A stretch of DNA of 64,000 nt from Pocillopora verrucosa. Lineage: Eukaryota; Cnidaria; Anthozoa; Scleractinia; Pocilloporidae. The translations under genes were made by a program, and so were the position numbers. Shown piece after piece: positions 44,029-55,297 of this stretch. Positions within the stretch are counted from its first letter, which is position 1. Each line of letters begins with the position of its first letter. The stretch covers positions 15,301,368 to 15,365,367 of the forward strand of contig NC_089325.1 of NCBI RefSeq assembly GCF_036669915.1, written 5' to 3'. A model generated the notes under the pieces. That model was not told where the DNA came from. It worked only from the letters and a program-made list of their open reading frames with translations, and ran no database searches.

Positions 44029-46022
44029 TTAAGGAGGGTTATCAAATGGTACAATTTCCATCTCCCTGCACTTTTTTGTAACTTCAGGTTTGAGGGCTTG
44101 ACTGTTATAGTACCACATAGAATCACCTCCTTTGTTAAATGCTGGTGATGTAAAAAAAAATTAGTAATCAGTAATTCAGTAAAGCTTTCCAATAATAAAT
44201 AACTGATTTGATTGTTAACTGTTACATTAACCCTTTAATCCTTAACAGAGACAAGGTTCTAATTCTCCTTACAATATCATCCCTGGATAAAATGTTTCAG
44301 TCACAAGAATATAGGAAATGATCAGCAACTCATGAGGCTCTTAGTGTTTTTACAAATTCTCCTTGTTAGAACCTAGAAAATGTATAGAGAACAGTATGGA
44401 GAATATGCATAATAATGTTAGGGTGCAGAAGGTTAAATCTGTGACATTGCTGTTAGAAGTAAAGTTACAAAATGTTTTCAACTTCATACCTCAGAATTAA
44501 ATTTTGGAAGCTATTAGGTCTAAAAGAGGTTCTCTAGAGTTGAGCATACTGTGTTGTAGTGGCACGGAGAGCTTGAATCCCAAGGGGGTGCAATGTAAAT
44601 ACAATACTTGTTTCATGGTCAGTAGTTTCTGTGAATAACATGGAAAATGCTGAGCTTGATTTTAATCTGTTAACGGTTAATTTTTATACCAATTATTTCT
44701 ACAGCTTGTATATGTATTTTCTGAGGATACTCATTCTCAAGCCAACATAATTTAAAAACCACCTTGAATAATCTTGGATAAAACTGTTCAGTATTCACCA
44801 GAAATAGTGAATAGCATTTAAGGCACACTCTGATTTGGTACTCAAACTCTGAATAACATTTACTATTCAACTCCAGGAGATTATGTGCCATGTTTGCACC
44901 CCAAAACATTATAACCATTGCAGGAAAAAACAAGTCTAAGTAATCTCTTTGTGCTGTGCTATCTCACTGTTTTAGTATGTAATAAAACATCTACTCACCT
45001 CAGTGCTGGTGGCTATCAGTGGATATTCACTTCTCTCCTTTGTAGCTTGGTAAATATCCACAACTAGCCACCTCCACTTCAGTGAATACTTGCTAAGTAT
45101 CAACAATTATTTAACACTGTCCATAAAAAAACTGATAGTAGTTAAAACGATGTAAACCAATTTTGAGCTACTTTCAATGAGGGAAGCAAAAGAGGACGGT
45201 GGAAGGGGGGGAGGGGAGGGGGGCTCCAATTTTTAGCCAAACTCACACGTCACGTGTACTTAAAACAGAGTTCCAAGCTTCACGAATTTAAAGAGAAAAA
45301 GTTTAAACTTCACTTTACTTGTCTTTTTACAAAATCGATGCGTCACGTAATAATTTTTAGCTTAATCGCGCGTCACGTTTAAACGCTTCGCCAACACCCA
45401 GTCCTCAATATTACAGTAGATTGAAGTAGATCGTAGATGTCCGCTTAGTCGTTAGGAGGGCAAACAAACTTACGAGAGGTGACAGGGGCCCATAAAAATA
45501 AAGAAAGTGAATCAAAGTTACGTGTGATTTGCTTAAAACGAATAACCAGAGGAAAAAATATTCGTGTAAGGATGGAAAGTAATCAAAGTCCAAAGTACTT
45601 CGCCGAGTATCAAAATATTGGCAATCACTGTCCCATTGTTAAATAAACTCAAACCGCACTTTCGTATTCCAAACCGAAGCTTTAAACACAGACAAACTCA
45701 GTCACGAAAACTTGAACTTACCGTTTCCACCTCTAAGCTCGAGAGGCTGCCCTGCAAGTTTAGCGAGATTTCCACTAGTCACGCTTGAAGAGTGTAAATA
45801 GTTGTTTGTCTTTTCACCAAAATGCACGTAAAACGACCCTTTCACTCCTGTTACTTTCTTGATACTTTGACTGATAACTTTTGCGTTGGCGTTGATTGGA
45901 AACTTCACTGTGTGTTGTTTGCCATTATAAACAACCATGATTGACTCCAGTTCTTCGTTGGCTTTCTCGGTCTCGAGTTCTTTGTGCATTTTTGTAGTTT
46001 CACTTGTCGTAGTATTACTCAT
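44029..46022 (-). CDS. Two-exon gene for a 137-aa protein with a ubiquitin-like-looking segment
   Basis: Exon 1 is 46022-45722 (ATG 46022, MSNTTTSETTKMHKELE; donor GTAAGT) and exon 2 is 44141-44029 (polypyrimidine tract then CAG; stop TAA). The junction is phase 1 on both sides and reads LRGGN then AFNKGGDSMWYYNSQALK, which supports the model. Residues ~1-27 are charged and coil-like. Residues ~28-99 (IMVVYNGKQHTVKFP to GQPLELRGG) have the spacing and hydrophobic pattern of a beta-grasp fold and end in LRGG, as in ubiquitin. Unlike a mature modifier, 38 residues follow. If the intron is retained, the protein ends eight residues after LRGG (NGKFKFS). I recognise no named family and the fold is an inference. 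A TTAA MITE (44227-44436) lies in the intron. Confidence 0.7.
44227..44436. mobile_element. TTAA MITE, family B
   Basis: Reverse orientation: TTAACCCTTTAATCCTTAAC to GGGTGCAGAAGGTTAA. It is intronic in the ubiquitin-like gene. Confidence 0.6.
44995..45105. repeat. Short dispersed inverted-repeat fragment
   Basis: AGTGGATATTCACTTC and GGTAAATATCCACAACTAGC, with GGTGGCTATC and TAGCCACCTCC, make nested inverted arms. The minus strand is open across it (WRWLVVDIYQATKERSEYP), but the inverted structure argues for a repeat, not an exon. Confidence 0.35.
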
Positions 46023-47617
46023 GATCAAAGGTTAACTCGTAGCTTTACGCTGTTCAACCCGAGACAATATTCAAGATCCAAGCGCTAGATCTAATATTTG
46101 GTTCTAGTAAAGGCCATAAAATGCATCCCGAGGGATACTTCGTTCGCTGTTTCAACCAATAAGTATTACCCTACAACAACAAAAGAACACAAAACCACGA
46201 GATGAGCCAAAGGTTACGCAATATTATGCATGAAAGAGCAAAGCGACCGAATCCAAGCGGGGTCCGGTAGGTAGAGTTTTGTTTGAACAAAGAATCGGTG
46301 ATTAGTGCAAATTTGTGTTACAGGAATATTATTCTCCAGCAGTAATTCACCATTTCTGAAAAAGTGACTCTTGTCGAGCCCCAGATCTCTTTTAGAAAAC
46401 AAACAAAGCGTCAAAGAAGGGAAAATGCATGCAGACGGAGGACAGGCTGTGTGGTAGTCTTTTTACCTTTAAATTAGTGAAAAAAAAAAGGGGAAGGCTT
46501 ATCAACCATTTTCATTTCAAATTTTCTGTTTCCATTATGCAAAACTGCATTGTGATTAACATTTTTACTGAAAAAAGATTTCCACAGGTAATAAGGTGAA
46601 CTACACAGTCAATAAAATTAGCCAAAAAGTCAAGGCAGAAGGGTATTAGTTTTCTAAAGAAACTTTGTTGCTGCATCAAGGGGGGGGGGGGGGGGGGGCA
46701 GGGGTGTTACAAAATAATTTGGTTTTTTCAACTGGGTTGGTGATGTCAATTGGCCACCTAAACAGTTTCTAAACCTAACATTTTGAAGGTTAGCTCTTTG
46801 TCAGAGCAAAAGAGTTGAAAGCCAGAGCATATATGATACAGTGTAGACATGTGAAAAATGTTTTATTTGCACACAGGTCAAAAGCTATATCCTGCATTAG
46901 TCACATCAGTCTTACATACAATACCTTGATGCATGCATGCAAGAAGGATATCATATCTGTGCACCACTAGCTGACAAATTTACAGCTACACGAGTATTTA
47001 AAATCACTATAGATTTTCAGAACTCACTGAACCCTCACTAAACCTTGAATTGCTTAATTATCCTTTGAAGGGTTTGTTTTGAGTCAAGAATTTTTTTAGG
47101 GTGGGATATTGTACATGATCAGCTCTATAACCTTCGACCTGAAATGTGAGTTTCTCTGAAGTGTTAAATGGATTGTACTTTGGACATTTCCTGCTTATTC
47201 TGACAATAAAGTGATGAGATAATTTTGGTATCAAATTATGTGTAAACAAAATTGCACATTGTGATAACAAGGTTTCAAAATTACTTTTTACAATCTGAAC
47301 TTGTCATAATTATTTGCCACAGAAAGACAAAAATCTTACAATTTCCTCTCTTGTGAGGATAAAAGTTACCAGATTTGAAATGTCACAGTAATTGGAATCT
47401 TTTTTTACGTGCTAAATATTTGCTTCATCCAAAAAAGATTAAGGGGTGAGATGCCCAAATTACCACACAGACAAAAACAATAACAAACAGAAAATTCAAG
47501 GATGATGAATGCTGACATAGATGGAAAACATCCAGGGTCCAAACTGTAACACAGCTAATCAAGAGTAAAACATGTTATTTCAGTTTAGTCATGTATGCTG
47601 TGAGCAACCAGTTTTTG
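46023..47617. other. Intergenic, with family E repeat
   Basis: The first few hundred bases are CpG-rich and should hold the promoter of the gene on the minus strand. A family E copy lies at 46650-46830 and is interrupted by a long run of G at 46680-46699. No exon is seen. Confidence 0.45.
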
Positions 47618-49405
47618 TCATGCTAGAAAATACTCATTCACTCTACCCATCACAAGGCAACTGTCACGCAATACTCTTTCCTGGTGACGTAGATCTTTCT
47701 GGCAAATTTTATTCTTCTTTTCTTCAGGCATGTGGACAAAATTGGCATTGATCACTCCCTGTGTACTCCTGCCAGTTCTACCCATACTGCTTAAGTATTC
47801 CTCTCTCTTCCTTGCCTTTTCATGCTCCCTCTCAGCCATTTCATGTCGGTGTCTTTGTTCTTCAGACCTTCTTCTGTCATCTTCCAGTTGCTGGAATAAA
47901 AGAAAAAGCATAAATATCTGGGTAAAGGAAAAGAAGTGGCATGAGTGTATGAGAGATGAAGAGAGAAAGAAACCCAGTGTTATAAAGGTTGATGAGCACA
48001 ATACTTAGGTTCTCCACGCCTAAGTAACAAGTGCACGGATGGCTAGTGAGTTGCTGTCCTGCCTCAGAACAGTTACACCCAACTAAAAAGAATACCTTCT
48101 TAACCAGGGTATCACCTCCTTCATTGTTCAAACCTTCTCCAAGCACCCAGTTAACCTCAGCACCTGTGAGTACAACAGCTGGCTAGAGACTCAAGCGAGA
48201 TACAAGGTTTTTTTGTGCGTAAGGATCCCTTAAAAAATAATTAACCAATCTACGCCAAGGAAAGTAGAGTAAATGCTTTGTTAGAAAAATAAATGTCCCA
48301 AATTAAAATCGTCATAGTCCTTTATCAGTGATAGCTGTGCTCATCTTTGAATAAATCACTTTCAGAGTCGATGTCGTCAAAGTATTTTAAAAACAAAATA
48401 AAATTCCCGTTTGTAATCAAAATTCAAGCTCGGTTACGTCGCCTGTCTCCATATTGCCTCGGGCATTACAACTGTATACAGCTGGGCTAAATTTGAAGCG
48501 TACAAAATTTCTTGAACATTATTTCACTCTAAAAAGCTGCACTATTGGAAGGCTATTTCCTGGATCAAATACAACAACAAAATAATTCTCTGCGACTCAA
48601 AGCTATTAAAACATTCCGCTCGTAGTTTGTGCAAACAGCTAATTACCAAACTACTCGAATTTCAATGAAGTTCAGCTTAAGAGTTCAACGCAGAATAGTG
48701 AGCCTTTCTGAATATATTTAATTATCGACTAGAATTCTAAGATACTAGATTATCATTTAATAGAAATGTTCGACAGTTCAACAACCGTCAAATAGCAGCG
48801 TGAATAATTTCCTACTCGCAAACACAAAACATGCCGGGCAAAAGGCGAAGAACTTCAAACCTGTCGAACGGCAATTCTTGCTAATGCTGCATTCTTTTTG
48901 TCGATGATTCTTTGCTTTCGTAAGGCTTCTTTATGGTATGCTTCAGCCATTTGGCGTTTATGAAGAGATATCTGCGATGTTATCCTCAATTCGTGAAGCT
49001 ATTTCAGAGTATAAACACTTCCCGTGTGCCAAGAATTTGTTGCTTCTTTGGTATCTAAGGGCGAATGCTGATCGCAAAGCATTCTGGGATACAAAGGGTT
49101 TTCCCTTTCATTCGAACACCTGTTTAATTTTTCGCAAATTTTCCTCGAGCACGCTAACCATTCATACCGTAATTATTAACGGATGCATTCTGACTGTCGA
49201 TGTCTGGACTGAATTTGACCGTTCTTAGATACATATTAATAACAAGAAACTGCTTCGAATCATTTTCATAAAATTACGATTGTTTTTGTACTATACTATT
49301 CTATACCAATCTCACCTGTCCATACTCAATCCTTGCCAACGCTGCGTGCATTTTATCGACAATCCTTTGTTTTCGTAAAGCTTCGTTGTGATAAGCCTCT
49401 GCCAT
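47618..49405 (-). CDS. Small charged coiled-coil protein with two alternative first exons
   Basis: The last exon is 47890-47618 (acceptor TTTTATTCCAG; QLEDDRRRSEEQRHRHEMAE to MGRVNEYFLA, TGA). Two upstream exons of exactly 90 nt are paralogous and both end in phase 0: 48950-48861 (MAEAYHKEALRKQRIIDKKN, donor GTTTGA) and 49405-49316 (MAEAYHNEALRKQRIVDKMH, donor GTGAGA). Either can join the last exon to give 120 residues. The second has the better donor. The product is mostly charged helix from residue 5 to ~65, then a less charged tail with a Gly/Arg-rich turn (GRTGRSTQG). I do not recognise the family. Small helical proteins of this type are common among axonemal proteins, but nothing here proves that. 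The two exons may instead belong to a duplicated gene whose second body has been lost. Confidence 0.65.
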
Positions 49406-49624
49406 TTCGTTTATGAATAGGATCAGCTGCCCTGCACGATTAATACTTTGAATACGCCGACAATTATAGCAGCCTCTTTTATTTCTAGGAAACTTGAATG
49501 ACAAGCCTCGATATTAAACCATACAATCCTTTGGCAAGTGAAAGGTTGAAAGCATCGTCTCACTAACCCCTCAGCCTTTCTGACGTCAAATTTGATTGTT
49601 ATCAGTTGTAATCCACTGACGTCA

Positions 49625-49775
49625 GATGGCGTCACAGTAATTGTACTGAGTGGAGTCCAATTTGGTCTGTAATCATACGAGGGATCAACAAATCGGACGA
49701 CCTCGAAGCGGGTGTCTGACTTGTTAATTACAAGTATGATTACAGACAGAATTGTACGACGCGAAGTCCCATTAC
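49625..49775. repeat. Foldback element
   Basis: Arms TGAGTGGAGTCCAATTTGGT...TGTAATCATACGAG and TATGATTACAGACAGAATTG pair in inverted orientation around AATCGGACGACC...GGTGTCTGACTTGTT. The element shares its arms with the one at 1-100. Confidence 0.55.
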
Positions 49776-49884
49776 CAATTTATCAAACCTATGACAAAAT
49801 TTGAGAAGCAAAAAAGTCATCGGTTATACGTTTTCATACCAAAAAAAAAGTTATCTTAGTGAAATGCACGACAAGTAGGTTTGC

Positions 49885-50025
49885 GCGCTCCTGATGCGCA
49901 CTGTCCAATTACACAGGCATGACGCGTACGCTGTTAGGAACCCAGCACCAGACACTGTCCACTAACAGGTATGATGGGTACACTTTCTTCTTACACTGTC
50001 CACTTACAAGCACGACGCGTACCTT
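49885..50025. repeat. Three imperfect tandem units
   Basis: The word ACTGTCCA(A/C)T(T/A)A followed by GGCATGACGCGTAC or a variant occurs three times (about 49898, 49956, 50005). The units are 50-58 bases apart. Confidence 0.5.
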
Positions 50026-51925
50026 TTTCTAGATCAAGTATCGAGAAACCAAAGACACTGACGTATCTAACATAATACTTTGATTTCAGCCATAGGTTTT
50101 AATTAGATTTTCTTGACAAGATTTCACTGACAATGCAGATGGAAAAATTTAAGTCTTTTGGGCGAGGAAAGTAGTCATTGTGAGACTTCACAAAGACTCT
50201 TAGTTTGGAGACAGTTCAGGATTTAAGTGGAATTCCACTTCAGAAAAGTTTCGTTCGAAAATCTTTCATTACTAACATATAATGTGAGTAACTTTCTGGT
50301 TTCTTTATCAAGCGCACTTGCCAAGGAATTGAACAGTTGTCGTTGTCTATGGCGACAGAACACAATTGTACTCACCAATGCGTAACGCACCAAATTTATC
50401 CTCATTCGCCGAAAAAACTGCAATGACTGAGCGCAACAACATAATTTTTTCTAAGAAATTTGCTTCGAATGGCATAATTAAGGCTAGAAGTAACTAATCG
50501 ATCGCACTATTGTACCATTAATACTACAGTATCTATATAACATATTGTTTATTTCATTTTATCTATTTAATTTGATATTAGGGTGGGCAGTTTCAGAGAA
50601 TGCTACCAATTCGTCGCATACGCATCCATAGTCGCAACTCATGGCGGTAGTGGACCCAGAGGGTCCGGAAACTCTGGTTCCCCCTCCCCGTCAGACCTCT
50701 TGTCTGACGCCAAATTAGTTGTAACGACAAGATCGCATGTTACTTATTAATATGAGGTAATTGAAATTAACTTGTTTGAAAATTTCTTACCTTACTTAGG
50801 TCATTGTGTAATAACAAAAATTTGTGTTTTTCGAATCAAAGTACGGACTAGACTCTCCTGCATCAAGGACACTCTTCGAGTGCCGTTATGTGGTTGTAGC
50901 AGCCTTATAAAAGCATGCAATTTGCTTCAAGAGCTGTGCGGTATGTAATGCTGAAAGTTCTCCGCCTTTCGGTTTTGTCTGTCAAGGTCGTGGGCAGGAA
51001 ATAAAACCATTTAAAGACTGATTTTTATTTATCACAGTGGGGAGGGGTGGGTGGGAGGAGTTTGGTTGTGTCACGCACGTTTTGGTCGTGTCACGCACGA
51101 TGAAATTGACCAGAGCCACCTCATAAGGTTCTGTTATAATCCTATGATCCTCTCTCATTGGCAGTTGGCAGTCAATTTTCTATAGTCTCCCATTTTATAC
51201 TCTGTTGGTGAAGAGTGATTCCATCTCCGTTTCCCCTGAAAATCATGGATCCCTCCAGTCCGACTCCTGCCTCCCCCTGGTGATAAATCATGACAAATCC
51301 CTCATCCAAGGATAACAAGGATAGAGAATTGTTTGAAATTATTCCAAAAGTTCATTAAAGTCATGCGGAAAACAAAAAAAATCGATTCTGAGAGCGTTAC
51401 ATGATTTTTTTTAGAGAATAATTTGGACTGTGAAAACTGTAAAAACATAATCAGTGAATTATCATCTTTTGTTGAACTTTGTCGCGCGGATTAAATTTGC
51501 ATTTGTCTGAGAATTGAAGTAAACAATAAAATCCTAGGCAACCAGAATTATGAAAGGAGAAAAAAAACCGAAAAAAACCGTATTTCGTTACAAAGAAGAG
51601 ACAGCTTAACTTAAAAATTATGAATATTGCATATCCTATCGAAGATAAGAAGAATTTACGAAAACATTGTAAAGATCAGATATTTCAATAAAAGCATCTG
51701 GGCCACTTTTATCAATACTAGAACTAACGAAGTGATGAATTTTAAAATCCATAACGTTGACATTACAACAAGAACTCTTAAAGATGTTTGGAAAGAGCTT
51801 GCCTTAAGAACGTAGTAAACAGCTTTGTGCACAAGGGGGTAACATGGGTGATAGCTGGTACGGGTGAAGCACAATTCTTAAAACCCTTCCAATAGCTACT
51901 GTCACTACGAAGCTTTATTTCTCAC

Positions 51926-52012
51926 CCTGCGCTTTCTCAACTTTTCAAGTGCTTCGTGTTTTCTGTCTACGACGCGTTGTTTTCTCTGAGCTTCCTGATG
52001 AAAAGCGATCAT
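51926..52012 (-). CDS. Paralogous first exon (third copy)
   Basis: ATG 52012 opens 29 codons (MIAFHQEAQRKQRVVDRKHE) that end in phase 0 at a GTGAGA donor. The exon is a clear paralogue of those at 48950 and 49405 and of the plus-strand exon at 52976. Its downstream exon was not identified to the left. Without splicing the frame stops soon after (RVRNKAS). Confidence 0.5.
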
Positions 52013-52975
52013 CTTCACTTGTGTAGTGTCGTCATTCAGACATAGAGAGACTATTCCTTCTTCATTGCCAAAGGCTAACTGAACTTTATTGATGAGCACG
52101 TTACACATATACAAGTATAAGAGTTTACTGACATATAGTTATTTTACAGCATGCAGGTATTTCCAGTACAATAGGATTACTGCGAGTAGTACATTTACTG
52201 AATTAAGTACAAAGTGCTCACCTTAGAACCCATACTAAGGTTGTTGTCAATAATTAAGATAGGTACATGTATAATCAATACACTACAACTTGGAATCCAA
52301 TCGCCTCGGCAGATGTTTGCACAATCACGCGGGTTCACAAAGCGACAAAACTTCGATGACGTTTCAGGTCTAGCCTGTTCCTCCAGCTAAATCTCTCGGG
52401 GCCCATCCGCTATCCGAAGAATGCCACACAATGCACATAAAAGACATTTAGAGCTCTCTTCAGAAAGGAAATTAAATCCTCTGCTTACAGAAACCCGTTT
52501 GATAAATTTCACAGACAAAGCCATCATCTTGCGGGCAAACAGCCTTTGTTTTAATCAAAAGAGCTTTCTCTTTATTCCAGATGCATACATGCTCATTTTA
52601 ATTCAAATTTGTCGCGCGCACGTTTGCACACTTACGAGAAGATGATGAAATCTGTAACAGCGAAAAGTTTCGCGGTCTAGGTGACATCGCGATCGTTAAG
52701 TGTTTACACATTTGCAATTATGAACTCATTTGAAGTGTGTTTACCCTTCTGTTGATTGTCATTTCCCAACACACAAACCAAACAATACTGTCCCAAGAGA
52801 GCGCTCTCTTACACCCTTGAAGCAACAACTAAAAAGACAATCAAATTTAAACAACGTGTTAATAAGATCTTTTTGGTCACACATTTGGATTTCCGACTGC
52901 AATCGTTCATTCTGCTCACTAAAGGGGCCACGTTGGACTTTTTTCTGAGTGCTGCAGTAAATTTGAAGCTTGAAA
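52013..52975. promoter_or_regulatory. Divergent intergenic region between paralogous exons
   Basis: The exon at 52012 (-) and the exon at 52976 (+) are head-to-head with about 960 bp between their ATGs, so both promoters must lie here. The segment is CpG-rich in its middle (GTCGCGCGCACG near 52610). No TATA box was assigned. Confidence 0.35.
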
Positions 52976-53922
52976 ATGTATCATGAAGCCTACCACCAGG
53001 AAGCCCAAAGACGACAGCGCGTGATCGAAAGGAAACATCTTGCTTTGGAACGCCTCAAAGAAAAATACACACAAGTGAGTCTAAATTTCACTTTACGATT
53101 TCGGGGTCTGGTAATTTTGTTCATTGTAAAAAGCGAAATTTTTTCTCAGTTTGAAGACAACTCAGGGGATGCCATTTTATTTAGCAGAGATGTTATTCTG
53201 TTTACCAGATTTGGTCTTAAATGTTACGCAACAGCAAACAAAAGTTCCATTTTAAAATGTCAATGTTTACCAAATCCAAACAAGGCAGAGAAATAATGGG
53301 CCAAACTGGAATAAATTGCACAGAAGCTGTAAAAGAAGGACACTAACTTTAAGAAATACCGTTACTTGTCCAAGCAAAGTATTCAGCTTTCTCAAAATCA
53401 CGTTCCAGCCGCAAACTTAAATTGCAAGGAAATCATACTATCAACATCCCGTATCTAAGACGACGGCGCCAAATTGATTGGTAAAGGAGAGTTAATCGAA
53501 ATTACCAAGTTGATAAGAGCGCCGACCAGAAATCCCATCACCGTTCTGAAAGAATATATACGGATTCAGAAATATCGATTGAGCGTTTGAAAGAGAAGCC
53601 TCTTTTCTTTAACTTGCAGGATCTGGGCAAGAAACAGAAGTCGAGAAAGAACCAGCCGGAAGACGACGAAATGACTGGAACTAGGGCCGGGACCCGCGGA
53701 AGCAAGCGTGAGGACACGCGCGCAGCTACTCGCGAGATACACTCACGCGATACTCTGTGGCTTCCAGATATTTGTCAAACCACTACAGGCAGGACATACT
53801 ACCGACTTATTCCCCCAAAACCGAAGCCGCTGCACCAATGGCGCGATTTGAAGAACCGCATAAGGCATGACTATAATCTGGTACCCCTCCCATACAAGAA
53901 CGAGCACATAGTGAAAAGATAG
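52976..53922 (+). CDS. Two-exon gene sharing the duplicated N-terminal module, 133 aa
   Basis: Exon 1 is 52976-53074 (33 codons, MYHEAYHQEAQRRQRVIERK, donor GTGAGT). Exon 2 is 53620-53922 (acceptor AACTTGCAG, stop TAG), phase 0. The N-terminus matches the minus-strand exons at 48861, 49316 and 51926: an E-A-x-R-[KR]-Q-R-[IV]-[IV]-[DE] helix. The second exon is unlike theirs: a basic linker (KKQKSRKNQPEDDE, GTRGSKREDTRAATRE), then a Trp/Tyr/Pro-rich tail (DTLWLPDICQTTTGRTYYRL, HQWRDLKNRIRHDYNLVPL). Such Tyr/Pro/Trp-rich tails occur in microtubule-associated proteins of cilia and sperm, but I cannot name a family. It is divergently arranged with the exon at 51926-52012. Confidence 0.65.
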
Positions 53923-55297
53923 CTCTTGAGGAAGTAATCCACTGCTTTAGCGCAATTTTCAAAGTCCAGGATTTGTTTAATTTTGCTTTACTTCGCTTTG
54001 TGATTGGCCCAAAAATCTCATACCACCCTGTCAACCGTTCATGTTGCACTTTGAACTCTTTGCTTGTTTTGACTTTTGCACTTTGGCGCCTTGTGATAAT
54101 TTTCTCTCCTCTGATTGGCTGTTGTGATAACTTTGGTTTTGGTTATAAAACACTTTACTCTGGTCTGTGACTGGTGTAAAAAAAAAAAAACTCACTTTAC
54201 CCTCTCAACCAATCAGGTGAAAAACTATTACCAATCGCCACTCGAGTTTTCCCGCCATGCATACATTGCGCTAATGTTTACTTTGAGTTTTTGTCGGTTT
54301 CTTGGCTGCTATGTTTAATTCTAAGGTGTTCCATCCAAATGTGCTGTACTAAAATAGGTATGAAATTATAAAAAAGGAGAACTGGTTTATCATGCTTCTT
54401 TTAACAAATACTACTTAACATTCCATGTTACAGTTAAAAAAAAAAGCGCAAGAGTTTCTGTTTAAAAACCGAATATGTCTTTTTTTAAATTTTTTTTTCA
54501 TTTAACGGCTGAGTTGGGGGTCCAAAGGTCACTTACAAAAAGCGATGTAAAGTCTTTGATCAGTGTACAATGCAGCTATTTGTCCAAATCCTTAAATCTA
54601 ACTTAATCACCATTCTTGTTCCAATCAGATGATTACGAGGGAAACCTTTGAGCTGAGACAACCTCAAATCACATTTTTTGTCAAGGAACGTTTTTTTTTA
54701 GGAGGTAAGGGGGAGTAGTGAGCTTTTATGAACCTCCACTACCATACCCCCCTCAGTGCATGGGCACCACACAGAAGGTTTTTTTTTTATGACCCCCTAA
54801 AAAACGTGAGATGCAGATATATTGCAATGCACAAAATGATTTGTATTTGTTGTTCAGTATAAAGCTGATCACAACTCCTTGTATTGATGTAGCAGCCACC
54901 TAACTGTTCATTTAAAAAATTAGATAAAAATAATCCTATGACATAACCAAGTGTAATGACAGCATACGGAAGACACAACAACAAGGAAGATGAACGATAG
55001 TAATTTTCAGTGTTCAAGTTAAGATGTATCTGCACAGGGGTCTCAAACTGTAATATGGATTCTGGATAATGATACCCAAACAGATATATACATTTGATAA
55101 ATTAAACTGTGCCAAAGTACTTCACAATTCTTTGTTTCCTCTTCATCTTCCACGACCTACAAGAAGAAATGAAATGTGTGTCTACTAAATTTTCAATGCA
55201 ATTTCTTCTAGAGGACAGTAATTTTCGTAAGTGAATAACAAACAAGATCTGAGTAGCTAAACGATTTCAAACATTCACTTTTTGTTCTATTCCTGTT
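53923..55297. other. Interval between convergent genes
   Basis: It separates the 52976 gene from the 3' end of GAR1. It contains copies of words with CCAAT and its inverse (GTGATTGGCCC, CTGATTGGCTG, AACCAATCAGG) near 54000-54220, like other repeats in the window, and a GGGGGTA-type foldback at about 54690-54800. No exon is seen. Confidence 0.45.

Larger units (their letters stand above)
49406..51925. other. Intergenic, CpG-rich, with foldback and tandem repeats
   Basis: It holds the foldback at 49625-49775 and the imperfect tandem repeat at 49885-50025. On the minus strand, 50442-50376 reads MLLRSVIAVFSANEDKFGA and ends at a perfect GTGAGT donor. It could be a first exon, but no partner was found. 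Confidence 0.4.

Noticed and set aside
44670..44933. 87-codon minus-strand ORF inside the intron of the ubiquitin-like gene
   Set aside because: No splice sites match the phase-1 donor at 45722, whereas the exon at 44141 does.
51627..51815. 62-codon plus-strand ORF (NEVMNFKIHNVDITTRTLKD)
   Set aside because: It looks faintly coding, but there is no acceptor or donor of quality and no family match.
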